From assembly GCA_945965395.1 (NCBI GenBank), contig CAMFND010000129.1:1-37728 (forward strand): a DNA stretch of 37,728 nucleotides, read 5' to 3'. The stretch's first letter is position 1, and every line of letters starts with the position of its first letter. Position numbers and translations under genes: made by a program. The DNA is from an uncultured Bacteroides sp. (GTDB taxonomy: Bacteria > Bacteroidota > Bacteroidia > Bacteroidales > Bacteroidaceae). The notes beneath the pieces were generated by a model, which saw only the letters and a list, made by a program, of their open reading frames with translations, did not search any database and had not been told where the DNA came from. Of this stretch, positions 8,804 through 16,755 are shown piece by piece.

Positions 8804-10351
8804 ATGAACAGACTTTATCCGGTAGGCATACAGAATTTCGAAGATCTCCGTAGCAGGGGATATATTTATGTAGACAAGACTTCGCTTTTATATAACCTGG
8901 TACAGACAGGTAAGTATTATTTCCTGAGCCGTCCCCGACGGTTCGGTAAGAGTCTGATGATTTCCACGTTAGAGGCTTATTTTCTGGGAAAGCGTGAACT
9001 TTTCAAAGGACTTGCCATGGAAAGTCTGGAAAAGGACTGGACGGTGCATCCCGTGTTACACATGGACTTGAATACTCGGAATTATTATGATGATGAGTCT
9101 TTGCTTGGTATTCTGAATCAGAACTTGGAAGTATGGGAAAAACTCTATGGCGACGAAAAGAAAGACCGTGTGCCGGAGGAACGTTTCATGTATGTCATTA
9201 AGCGGGCGTATGAACAGACAGGGCGTCGTGTGGTGATTCTGATTGATGAGTACGACAAGCCCATGCTTCAGGCCATCACGAATCCGGAATTGCAGACAAA
9301 ATTCCGTAACACGCTCAAAGCTTTTTATGGTGCCCTCAAGTCGTGCGACGGTTCTATTCATTTTGCTATGCTGACGGGCGTGACGAAGTTCAGCAAGGTG
9401 AGTGTGTTTAGTGATTTGAATAACCTGCGTGATATATCCATGGTGAATCAATATGCAGAAATTTGTGGTATCAGTGATGCTGAACTTCATCAGTATTTTG
9501 AAGAGGATATTCATGCCCTTGCCGAAAAACTGGGTATAGATTATACTAAAGCCTGTGAACTGTTGAAGGAAAACTACGACGGCTATCACTTCTGTTATAA
9601 TTCAGTCGGCATGTACAATCCTTTCAGTCTGCTGAGTACTTTTGCCAATATGCAGATAGGCAGCTACTGGTTTGAGACGGGTACTCCGACTTACTTGGTA
9701 GAGTTGATGAAACTTCATCATTATCCGGTAGAAGAGATTGAGCACATCGTAACCAGCGGTCCGGTGCTGGATTCTATCGATGCGGCTTCTACCGACCCGG
9801 TACCGGTCATCTACCAGAGTGGCTATCTGACCATCAAGGATTATAACGCGGAGTTTGAGAACTATACCCTCGGTTTCCCGAACCGGGAGGTGGAGCAGGG
9901 CTTTCTTCGTTTCCTGCTTCCTCACTATGCGTCGGTGAGCATCAGCAAGTCTCCTTATGAAATCCAGTGCTTTGTGGGTGAGGTGCGTAAGGGGGATGTG
10001 GACGGTTTCCTGAGCCGCCTGCAGACCTTTTTTGATGATACTCCCTACGAACTGGCCCGTGACCGCGAGGTGCATTACCAGAACATTCTTTACATCGTGT
10101 TCAAGCTGATGGGCTTCCACACCGAGGTGGAATACCGCACATCGCGTGGTCGGGTAGATTTAGTGCTCAAGACATCCGATTACATCTACGTGATGGAGTT
10201 TAAGTTGAACGGTACCGCTGAAGAAGCCATGCAGCAGATAGAGGAGAAGGGCTATGCCTCTGCCTTTGCATCCGATGGCCGGAAGGTGATAAAGGTCGGG
10301 ATAAACTTCAGTGACGAGACACGAAGCATTGAACGGTGGATTGTAGCGTAG
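8804..10351 (+). CDS. AAA-ATPase-like protein with C-terminal PD-(D/E)XK nuclease fold (DUF1703 type)
   Basis: A 515-residue protein of the AAA-ATPase-like/DUF1703 family that occurs in many copies in Bacteroidota genomes. The N-terminal signature is PVGIQNFEDLRSRGYIYVDK, followed by a P-loop-like SRPRRFGKSLMISTLEAYF near residues 45-62 and a Walker B-like VVILIDEYDKP near 150. The C-terminal 90 residues have the PDDEXK_9 pattern: GRVDLVLK, then YVMEFKLNG, giving the D...E-x-K active-site spacing. The cell role is unproven; nuclease activity, defence and selfish-element roles have all been suggested for such folds. It has its own promoter and a bidirectional terminator, so it is a stand-alone unit, as expected for a gene that moves or duplicates independently. 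Confidence 0.88.
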   Translation: MNRLYPVGIQNFEDLRSRGYIYVDKTSLLYNLVQTGKYYFLSRPRRFGKSLMISTLEAYFLGKRELFKGLAMESLEKDWTVHPVLHMDLNTRNYYDDESLLGILNQNLEVWEKLYGDEKKDRVPEERFMYVIKRAYEQTGRRVVILIDEYDKPMLQAITNPELQTKFRNTLKAFYGALKSCDGSIHFAMLTGVTKFSKVSVFSDLNNLRDISMVNQYAEICGISDAELHQYFEEDIHALAEKLGIDYTKACELLKENYDGYHFCYNSVGMYNPFSLLSTFANMQIGSYWFETGTPTYLVELMKLHHYPVEEIEHIVTSGPVLDSIDAASTDPVPVIYQSGYLTIKDYNAEFENYTLGFPNREVEQGFLRFLLPHYASVSISKSPYEIQCFVGEVRKGDVDGFLSRLQTFFDDTPYELARDREVHYQNILYIVFKLMGFHTEVEYRTSRGRVDLVLKTSDYIYVMEFKLNGTAEEAMQQIEEKGYASAFASDGRKVIKVGINFSDETRSIERWIVA

Positions 10352-10368
10352 TTGAAATAGAATATTAT

Positions 10369-10412
10369 AAAAAAGGGGAAGCAGCGTATCGATGTGCTGC
10401 TTCCCCTTTTTA
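10369..10412 (+). terminator. Bidirectional terminator between convergent genes
   Basis: A long perfect stem pairs AAAAGGGGAAGCAGC (10371-10385) with GCTGCTTCCCCTTTT (10396-10410). A-runs and T-runs on both sides let it work for the AAA-ATPase gene on the plus strand and the DUF1847 gene on the minus strand. Confidence 0.88.
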
Positions 10413-10434
10413 ATATACTATTAGTCAGAGTCTT

Positions 10435-11073
10435 TTATTTCCCTCCAAAAAACTTCTTCCGGTAATAAGAATCCGCCGTATACAGTGCTGCCGTAGGGTT
10501 ATTACCCGTCACACGGTCCTTGGTCACGAGGGTGGTGACGTAGGCATCCGAGTATTTGTAGAATAGGCTGTCGTGCCCCACGCAGAGACCGATGACTACA
10601 TTCAGGTCGGTATGTGCTTCGTTCAGCAGACGGGCTTGCAGAATCGGGTTGCACATGGCGGCACCAATACTTTCACATTGTGCGGGGATACCCATCGATG
10701 TTTTGGGCTGGCCGGCTACTTTGCAGATGACCGAGTAAGCCTCGAAGCCATTGGCACGGAGAATGCGGGCAAAAATACGGGCTTCGCGGATGAGGCCGAT
10801 GCAGTTGGCAATGCCGATGCGGTGCGCACCGATTTTTCGGGCAAACTCCATGATTTCCTGCACGCGGGTCCACTGGCAGTAGCCTTCGTATTCCACTTCC
10901 GCACTGGCAATCATAATCTCGCGGTTGCGTCCCTCGTCGTAATGCTCCAGTGCCCACTGGCGGTCTTCCTCTTTCAGATTTTCGGTGGGACAGAAATCAG
11001 GATAGGTGCGGTCTTTGTATTTGCAGTTCTGTGTGCCGCAGTCCACACAGGTTGGTATTGTTTCTTTTTCCAT
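10435..11073 (-). CDS. DUF1847 domain-containing metal-binding protein
   Basis: A 212-residue cytosolic protein with the Cys-rich N terminus of DUF1847: CVDCGTQNCKYKDR followed by YPDFCP. This gives CxxC plus two further cysteines, probably a metal site. The rest contains the conserved segments RIGIANCIGLIREARIFA and VVIGLCVGHDSLFYKYS, again with cysteines that could join a redox or metal centre. The function is not known. The ATG at 11073 is preferred because a TATCTTTG -7 box lies at 11104-11111. A longer frame starting at 11127 would begin upstream of that promoter. Confidence 0.85.
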   Translation of the reverse strand: MEKETIPTCVDCGTQNCKYKDRTYPDFCPTENLKEEDRQWALEHYDEGRNREIMIASAEVEYEGYCQWTRVQEIMEFARKIGAHRIGIANCIGLIREARIFARILRANGFEAYSVICKVAGQPKTSMGIPAQCESIGAAMCNPILQARLLNEAHTDLNVVIGLCVGHDSLFYKYSDAYVTTLVTKDRVTGNNPTAALYTADSYYRKKFFGGK

Positions 11074-11103
11074 AAAGGCGTGTGTGATTGGTTGAACTGA
11101 GGA

Positions 11104-11111
11104 CAAAGATA
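11104..11111 (-). promoter_or_regulatory. Probable promoter -7 box of the DUF1847 gene
   Basis: The minus strand reads TATCTTTG, an exact TAnnTTTG match 30 bases before the ATG at 11073. It fixes the downstream start. Confidence 0.5.
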
Positions 11112-11218
11112 CGAGATTTCTTTCCAATTGGTAGACAGAAAACCGTATTTGGTGGATTCTATTTTTTTATGTACGACAGATGTCGTAACTTTACGGCCTA
11201 TTCAAAAAAGTCTGCGTT

Positions 11219-12028
11219 ATGCCCGTTATCGAAATCACCTCGCTGAAGCATCCCGGAGTGGAAGTGTTCAGCACCCTGACCGAAGCCCAGTTGCGCAACC
11301 GCATTGACCCGCAGCGGGGCATCTTTATCGCCGAAAGCCCGAAAGTGATTCGGGTAGCGCTGGAGGCTGGCTATGAACCCGTGTCCTTGCTTTGTGAGCG
11401 GAAGCACCTTACGGGTGATGCAGCGGACATTGTGCAGCGCATGGTGCATCTGCCAATTTATACGGGCGACCGGGAACTGTTGGCCCGGCTCACCGGTTAT
11501 ACGCTGACGCGGGGTGTGCTGTGTGCCATGCGGCGTCCGGCTCCGCGGCCGGTGGAAGAAGTATGCCGTGGAGCACGCAGGGTAGTGGTTATTCATGGGG
11601 TGGTGGATACCACCAACATCGGGGCCATCTTCCGTTCGGCAGCCGCACTGGGTATCGATGCCGTACTGTTGACCACGGATTCGTGCGATCCGCTGAACCG
11701 TCGGGCGGTACGCGTGTCGATGGGGGCGGTGTTTCTGGTGCCCTGGACGTGGGTAGACCGTCCGCTGGAGCGGTTGAAGGAATTAGGCTTCCGTATGGCA
11801 GCCATGGCGCTGACCGACCGTTCCGTACCGCTGGATTATCCGCCGCTGAAGGAGGAACCGCGACTGGCCCTAGTGATGGGTACCGAAGGCGATGGACTGC
11901 CGGAAGCAGCCATCGAGGGAGCGGACTATGTGGTACGTATTCCCATGGCACACGGGGTAGATTCGCTCAATGTGGCAGCTGCTTCGGCCGTAGCTTTCTG
12001 GGAGTTACGATGTGGTGAGAACCATTGA
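11219..12028 (+). CDS. SpoU/TrmH-family RNA 2'-O-methyltransferase
   Basis: A 269-residue protein with the SPOUT knot. Motif 1 is DTTNIGAIFRSAAALG (about residues 128-145), motif 2 is LVMGTEGDGLPE (about 218-230), and motif 3 is RIPMAHGVDSLNVAAASAVA (about 240-260). These bind S-adenosylmethionine and place a conserved arginine and asparagine for ribose methylation of tRNA or rRNA. An N-terminal extension of about 100 residues is of the RNA-recognition type seen in TrmH/RlmB relatives (AESPKVIRVALEAGYEP). The exact RNA target cannot be read. A near-match -7 box (TAACTTTA, 11186-11193) lies upstream and a tandem hairpin cluster follows. Confidence 0.9.
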   Translation: MPVIEITSLKHPGVEVFSTLTEAQLRNRIDPQRGIFIAESPKVIRVALEAGYEPVSLLCERKHLTGDAADIVQRMVHLPIYTGDRELLARLTGYTLTRGVLCAMRRPAPRPVEEVCRGARRVVVIHGVVDTTNIGAIFRSAAALGIDAVLLTTDSCDPLNRRAVRVSMGAVFLVPWTWVDRPLERLKELGFRMAAMALTDRSVPLDYPPLKEEPRLALVMGTEGDGLPEAAIEGADYVVRIPMAHGVDSLNVAAASAVAFWELRCGENH

Positions 12029-12054
12029 AAAATACGAAGTTTATACTCCGAAAA

Positions 12055-12094
12055 AAAACTCCTTTACGCTTGAAATAAAACGTAAAGGAGTTTT
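12055..12094 (+). terminator. Terminator hairpin 1 of 3 after the methyltransferase gene
   Basis: Arms AAAACTCCTTTACG (12055-12068) and CGTAAAGGAGTTTT (12081-12094) are perfectly complementary with a 12-base loop. It is an A/T-flanked hairpin that can end transcription in either direction. Confidence 0.8.
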
Positions 12095-12098
12095 CAGT

Positions 12099-12138
12099 AA
12101 AACGTCCTTGCGTTTCAATTCAGACGCAAGGACGTTTT
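12099..12138 (+). terminator. Terminator-like hairpin 2 of 3
   Basis: Arms AAAACGTCCTTGCGT (12099-12113) and ACGCAAGGACGTTTT (12124-12138) form 15 perfect pairs with a 10-base loop. Its sequence is clearly related to hairpins 1 and 3. Confidence 0.7.
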
Positions 12139-12150
12139 GTATGAAATGCA

Positions 12151-12184
12151 CTTGCGTTCTCATTGAAACGCAAAGGCGTTTTTT
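12151..12184 (+). terminator. Terminator-like hairpin 3 of 3
   Basis: CTTGCGTT (12151-12158) pairs with AACGCAAG-like sequence at about 12167-12175, and a T-run follows at 12179-12184. It abuts the 3' end of the minus-strand sulfatase gene. Confidence 0.5.
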
Positions 12185-12190
12185 CGAGGG

Positions 12191-13732
12191 TCAGATTTCG
12201 TCCGGCCAGGGGCACGGTTTTCCGGTCTTTTTGAATGATGGACGCTGTGCGCCGGAGCTGCGGAGGAACTCGCCGAGGTTGGCCGAGAGGGATTTCACTA
12301 CGTCCGGATAGCGTTCGGCCAGGTTGTGCTTTTCGCTGATGTCGGCCGGAATGTCATACAGTTCCTTCTTGCCCGTTTCGTAGAAATAAATCAGCTTCCA
12401 TTTTCCCTGACGTACGGTGCAGGTTGCGCCGATGCCCGGGCCTTGCTCGCCCCACAGGTTCGGACAGTTCCAGTAAAGGCTTCTGCCTTCCGACGGGTCG
12501 CCGGTCTGCTTGAGCAGGGGTACGAAGCTTACGCCGTCCACGGTCTGCGGTGCCTTCCAGTCGGTAATGCCAGCCATTTCGAGGATGCTGGGGAAATAGT
12601 CTTCCACGATGACGTACTTGTCGCAGCGTGTATTGGGCTGAGTCACTCCCGGCCAGCTCACAATCATCGGTTCGCGGATACCGCCTTCGTAGGCCGAGCC
12701 TTTTCCGCAGGTAAGCGGTGCATTCTGTGTGTAGAGCGGTTCATCTCTCCATTCCTTACCGGTGGCATATCCTCCGTTGTCACCACAGAACAGGATGATG
12801 GTATTGTCGGCTTCTCCGTTCTTTTCCAGCCAGTCCATGATGTCGCCCAGACTCTTGTCCATGCCTTCGATGAGGGAGGCATAGGCCGCTTCCTTGTCCG
12901 ACATGCCTTTCTTCTTGTACTTGTCATAGAAACGCATATCCTTGTCGATAGGGATGTGGATGGCATAATGCGACATGTAGAGGTAGAACGGCTGGTTGTA
13001 CTCCTTGGCCTTGTCGAGGGCTTTCAGGGCTTCCTGTGTCAGGGCTTCGGTGACGAAGGTTCCTGTTTTCCAGTATTTCTCCAGTCCCGGAATCGACATG
13101 AGCGAGGTGGGGTTGCCTTTCTCATCGTGTCCGTAGTTCAGTTCACTCAGATAGGTAGCCAGTCCGCCTGCCGCATGGCCGGCAATGTTCGTTTCAAAGC
13201 CGAAGTGGCAGGGATTCTCTCCCGGAGTGTCGATGGCTCCCCAGTGTGCCTTTCCGCAATGGATGGTGTGGTAGCCGCTATCTTTCAGGTACTGCACGAA
13301 CGACTTGGCCACGAAGGTGTGGTTTGTGCCTTCCACCTGTGCAATGCCGTTGTAGTTCCAGTCGGGAAGTTGCAGCACCTCGCTTTGAGCATCCGTGGTC
13401 TTGTTCTTCTGTAAGGTCCAGTTGGTCACCCGGTGGCGGGCCGCATTGGCTCCGGTCATCAGACTGCAGCGGGTGGGCGAACTAATGCTCGAGGCGTAGG
13501 CCTGTGTGAACATCATTCCCTGACGGGCCAGACGCTCCATGTTAGGGGTTTCGTAACGTTCGTTGTACATGGTTTTCTCTGTCCAGAAAGGCAGTGAAGT
13601 GTCCTGCCATCCCATGTCGTCCACCAGGAAGAATATGATGTTCGGACGTGGGTCGGGACGGTCGTTGGCCAGGGTATGCAACGGGGAAAGCACGGGGGCT
13701 ATCCCGAAAAGTGCTAAAAGATTTTTGTTCAT
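12191..13732 (-). CDS. Exported sulfatase, serine type (family S1)
   Basis: A 513-residue secreted sulfatase that hydrolyses sulfate esters, probably on a glycan. After a signal peptide it begins PNIIFFLVDDMGWQD, with metal-binding Asp38-Asp39. The maturation motif S-x-P-x-R is S84-S-P-T-R88 followed by CSLMTG. Ser84 must be converted to formylglycine by an anaerobic sulfatase-maturating enzyme, which is not in this window. HCGKAHWG and FCGDNGGYATG add further conserved metal or sulfate ligands. The length is normal and no key residue is missing. It is the last gene of the minus-strand glycan operon, 16 bases after the fucosidase gene. The sulfatase subfamily and the sulfated sugar cannot be assigned by eye. 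Confidence 0.92.
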   Translation of the reverse strand: MNKNLLALFGIAPVLSPLHTLANDRPDPRPNIIFFLVDDMGWQDTSLPFWTEKTMYNERYETPNMERLARQGMMFTQAYASSISSPTRCSLMTGANAARHRVTNWTLQKNKTTDAQSEVLQLPDWNYNGIAQVEGTNHTFVAKSFVQYLKDSGYHTIHCGKAHWGAIDTPGENPCHFGFETNIAGHAAGGLATYLSELNYGHDEKGNPTSLMSIPGLEKYWKTGTFVTEALTQEALKALDKAKEYNQPFYLYMSHYAIHIPIDKDMRFYDKYKKKGMSDKEAAYASLIEGMDKSLGDIMDWLEKNGEADNTIILFCGDNGGYATGKEWRDEPLYTQNAPLTCGKGSAYEGGIREPMIVSWPGVTQPNTRCDKYVIVEDYFPSILEMAGITDWKAPQTVDGVSFVPLLKQTGDPSEGRSLYWNCPNLWGEQGPGIGATCTVRQGKWKLIYFYETGKKELYDIPADISEKHNLAERYPDVVKSLSANLGEFLRSSGAQRPSFKKTGKPCPWPDEI

Positions 13733-13748
13733 AATATCTTTCTTTAGA

Positions 13749-15158
13749 TTAAGGATTTACGTGATAAACACTAAAGTTTCGGATGAGGGGCTCAGCCGTG
13801 CATTCTTCCACTACCAGACGGAAGGATTTAGCCTCTACGGCAGGGAAGGATTCAATGCGCTTGTGCCCCACGGAAGTACCTTTGGCCACAGTAGTCCACT
13901 TGCCGTTCACCTGGGCTTCTACCCGGTAGGCACGGATGCGTTCACCGCCGGTAATGTCTTCCTGAATCTGGTAATAATTGACGGGCTGTACCTTGCCGAG
14001 CGAGAGCGATACTTTCTTCTTGCCGGTAGCTGAAGTTTCTGCCAGCGGCTGGCCGAAACGGCGGTTGATTTCGGCACCCCATTCCTGCAGGCGGCGCACG
14101 TCACCTTCCGGAATCAGTCCGTCGGGGTTCGGGGTAAGTCCCACCATCAGCGTGGCATTGCGGCCGACTGACTTTTCGTACATCTCCATCAGGTTGGCTA
14201 ACGGATAGACGGCCTTGTCGTCATCACCCGGTTCCCAGAACCATTCGTGGCGTCCGTTGTATCCGCGCAGAGGTGTGTCGGCCATGGCAGGTACCCAGAA
14301 CTTGCCGTTGGGATCGCCGTGTGCCAGCAGCTTGTTGTGGTCGGTCACTCCGTCAGTGGCGTTGCTGTGGCTGTACGGGTAGGGGAAGCTCGACCAGCAG
14401 GGGTAGCCTACGGTACCGCTTTCCGAACCGCCCCAGCGCAGGTCGGCACGGTTCACGTTGTGATAGAACAGACAGTTGGGCTGGTACTTGTTCACGATGG
14501 GTTCCACGTCGGGCCCCATTCCTTTCGGGTCGTCGGCACCGCCGTCAAACCAGATCATGAAGAGTTCGCCGTAGCGGGTGCAGAGTTCCGTCACCATCTT
14601 TTCGCACAGGCGCTTGTACCATTCCTGGCGGTTGCGGGCAAACTCGCCTTCGCCTTCTGCCTTGAAGTTGTGGATACCCAGCAGGGAGTTCCAACGGATG
14701 CCGATGTAGATGCCCGGTTGCACACCATACTTGCGGCAGGAGTTCACGAAGTCGCGCACGATGTCACCCTTTCCGTCGCGCCATTTCAGGGCCTTCATGC
14801 AGTAAGGATTCACGTCGCTCTGCCACAGTCCGAAACCGGTTTCATGGGTGGCAGTGAGGATGGCAAACTTGGCTCCGGCAGCCTTGGCCGACTGAATCCA
14901 CTGGTCGGTGTCGAGCTGGTCGGGATGGAAAATGTTATAGTCCTCAATCGGGTTGATGCGGTTGTTGCCTTGTCCGTACACCAGTCCGTCAAACACGTGC
15001 AGGTCATAGTGGAACACCACGCCCAGTTCGGCTTCGTGCCATTTAAGCTGGTGGGGAGCCGGGCGGGGACCTTCGTAGTCGGTATTACGGGCTGCGGTAG
15101 TGGTCGCGCAGAGGGCGAACAGTGTCAGTAATGTCAGTAATGTCTTTTTCATATTCAT
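13749..15158 (-). CDS. Alpha-L-fucosidase, GH29
   Basis: A 469-residue exported retaining alpha-L-fucosidase. It has a signal peptide (LLTLFALCATTTA). The (beta/alpha)8 domain has the GH29 landmarks: KWHEAELGVVFHYDLHVFDG, the substrate pocket LTATHETGFGLWQSD, and the nucleophile Asp205 in ELFMIWFDGGADD. The acid/base residue varies in this family and is not assigned. The C-terminal 100 residues form a beta-sandwich (YRVEAQVNGKWTTVAKGTSV) typical of GH29. The gene starts within the stop of the upstream sulfatase gene (ATGA overlap), so the two are translationally coupled. It should release terminal fucose from a glycan taken up by the locus. Confidence 0.92.
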   Translation of the reverse strand: MNMKKTLLTLLTLFALCATTTAARNTDYEGPRPAPHQLKWHEAELGVVFHYDLHVFDGLVYGQGNNRINPIEDYNIFHPDQLDTDQWIQSAKAAGAKFAILTATHETGFGLWQSDVNPYCMKALKWRDGKGDIVRDFVNSCRKYGVQPGIYIGIRWNSLLGIHNFKAEGEGEFARNRQEWYKRLCEKMVTELCTRYGELFMIWFDGGADDPKGMGPDVEPIVNKYQPNCLFYHNVNRADLRWGGSESGTVGYPCWSSFPYPYSHSNATDGVTDHNKLLAHGDPNGKFWVPAMADTPLRGYNGRHEWFWEPGDDDKAVYPLANLMEMYEKSVGRNATLMVGLTPNPDGLIPEGDVRRLQEWGAEINRRFGQPLAETSATGKKKVSLSLGKVQPVNYYQIQEDITGGERIRAYRVEAQVNGKWTTVAKGTSVGHKRIESFPAVEAKSFRLVVEECTAEPLIRNFSVYHVNP

Positions 15159-16618
15159 GGTTTCAAGTATTTTTCAAATGGGTCATGGGTCTGTTCGAGC
15201 CATGAAGAAAGAGTTCGTTTCAGTGAATCACAGAGAACCGGCTGACTTTCCGCAAGGTTGTGCAGCTGGCTCGGGTCGTGAAGCCGGTCGTACAGCCATA
15301 CGTGCGCGGGCTGGCCTTCTTCTACCTCTGTTACATACGTGTAGCGTGCGGTGCGGATGCCGCGTCGGCCAGAAGTAGAATCCGAAGGCACGCAGTAGTA
15401 ATAAGGCTGGAAAGCCTCCTCAGGCGTTTGTATTTCCTCGTTCAGCAACAGTGATCCCCAGTTGTGTGTCTGTACGGATGCCGGTATCTGTGCTTCCATT
15501 CCCATGAGCGAGAGCAGAGTAGGATACAGGTCGGCAAACGCCATGGGCAGGTCACTCTTCTGCGGATGCAGCTTGTTCTTCCAGCAGCAAATCATGGGGA
15601 TGCGCATGGATTCTTCGTAGAACACGTTCTTGCCTTCTACTCCGTGTCCGCCCATGCAAACGCCGTGGTCGGAAGTGAAGACGATGAGGGTATTGTCGTA
15701 CACGCCGCAGTCTTTCAAGGCCTGGACGATGCGTCCCATATGTTCGTCCACTCCGGTGATGCAGGCGTAGTAGTTGCGGATGTTTTCGCGGAAGTAGTCG
15801 CCTTCAGGAGTGCCCTTTTCCGGAATGTAGGGCAACTGTCGGGCCAATGCTTCCACATCGAGCGAGTCGTACAGCCGCTTGTAGGTTTCGGGCACCAGTT
15901 CGTAGCCCGTATGCGGAGGATTCATGGACACCACCATGGCAAAGGGACGGTCGGTTTTTGTGCCTTCCGTACGGATGAACTCGATGGCGCGGTCGGCCTC
16001 GTAGGCAGGTCCCCACTGGTTGACGTAGTAGAACTCCTCCCGTCCGGATTTCGTATCCCAGTACATCGGTTTCAGGTGATTGTCGTACGTGCCGTAAGCA
16101 ATCCACTTGTCGAACCCGTGGCGGCGTTCGGGCGGACACCATTCGTTCCAGGCCACTTCTCCCTTGTTGTTGTACGTATCCACGTAGGGGCGGTATGGGG
16201 CATCGAGGTGCCACTTGCCGATGTAGGTCGTGCGATACCCTTCTTCCTTCAGCACATCGCTCCAGCATACGGCTTCTTCCGAAAGCTCCACGCCGTAGGG
16301 GGTATTCTGTGAGTTGCAGTTGCCCGTCACCCCGTTGGCTGCCGGATACATTCCCGTCATCAGCATGGCCCGTGCGGGCGATGACACCGGATAGCTGCTC
16401 ACGGCATCGGTGAAGAGGATTCCTTCGGAAGCCAGGCGGTCAAGGTTCGGAGTCTGTACGGGTTCCTTTCCCATACATCCCATGGCATCGCCTCTGAACT
16501 GGTCGGCCATGATGAAGACCAGGTTAGGACGTGCGGGCTTGGATTCCGGCTGGGAACATGCCGAGAACGGAAGTACGGCGCCTAAGGCAGAGGTATAAAC
16601 GAGTAGTGTCAGTTTCAT
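15155..16618 (-). CDS. Sulfatase lipoprotein, serine type (family S1)
   Basis: A 487-residue sulfatase with a lipoprotein-like signal (LPFSAC, Cys21), so it is probably anchored in a membrane. Metal ligands are in FIMADQFRGD. The maturation motif is S79-S-P-A-R83 followed by AMLMTG, which requires formylglycine conversion of Ser79. Other conserved sites are YIGKWHLDAP and FTSDHGVCMGGHG. It differs clearly from the other sulfatase of the operon, so the two probably act on different sulfated positions. It lies 137 bases after susD, and that gap contains a stable hairpin. It overlaps the fucosidase start by 4 bases. Confidence 0.92.
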   Translation of the reverse strand: MKLTLLVYTSALGAVLPFSACSQPESKPARPNLVFIMADQFRGDAMGCMGKEPVQTPNLDRLASEGILFTDAVSSYPVSSPARAMLMTGMYPAANGVTGNCNSQNTPYGVELSEEAVCWSDVLKEEGYRTTYIGKWHLDAPYRPYVDTYNNKGEVAWNEWCPPERRHGFDKWIAYGTYDNHLKPMYWDTKSGREEFYYVNQWGPAYEADRAIEFIRTEGTKTDRPFAMVVSMNPPHTGYELVPETYKRLYDSLDVEALARQLPYIPEKGTPEGDYFRENIRNYYACITGVDEHMGRIVQALKDCGVYDNTLIVFTSDHGVCMGGHGVEGKNVFYEESMRIPMICCWKNKLHPQKSDLPMAFADLYPTLLSLMGMEAQIPASVQTHNWGSLLLNEEIQTPEEAFQPYYYCVPSDSTSGRRGIRTARYTYVTEVEEGQPAHVWLYDRLHDPSQLHNLAESQPVLCDSLKRTLSSWLEQTHDPFEKYLKP

Positions 16619-16679
16619 ATCAGGGATAAAACAAGCTTCAGTTCAGGTAATTGTGATTTTAAGTCTCAGTTAGATAAAG

Positions 16680-16724
16680 AGGCGTGCCAAAGATAGGAAT
16701 AAATGTTTAATCCTTGGCACGCCT
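16680..16724 (-). terminator. Hairpin between susD and the sulfatase gene (attenuator-like)
   Basis: The 11-base arms AGGCGTGCCAA (16680-16690) and TTGGCACGCCT (16714-16724) are perfectly complementary around a 23-base loop. On the transcribed minus strand no strong T-run follows. It may therefore only weaken read-through or protect the susCD mRNA end rather than stop transcription fully. Confidence 0.55.
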
Positions 16725-16755
16725 AATTTATAATAGATTTAAAAGAGTTCTATCA

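Noticed and set aside
12326-13414. Plus-strand open frame of 362 codons inside the sulfatase region
   Set aside because: It is antisense to the serine-type sulfatase, whose motifs are intact on the minus strand.
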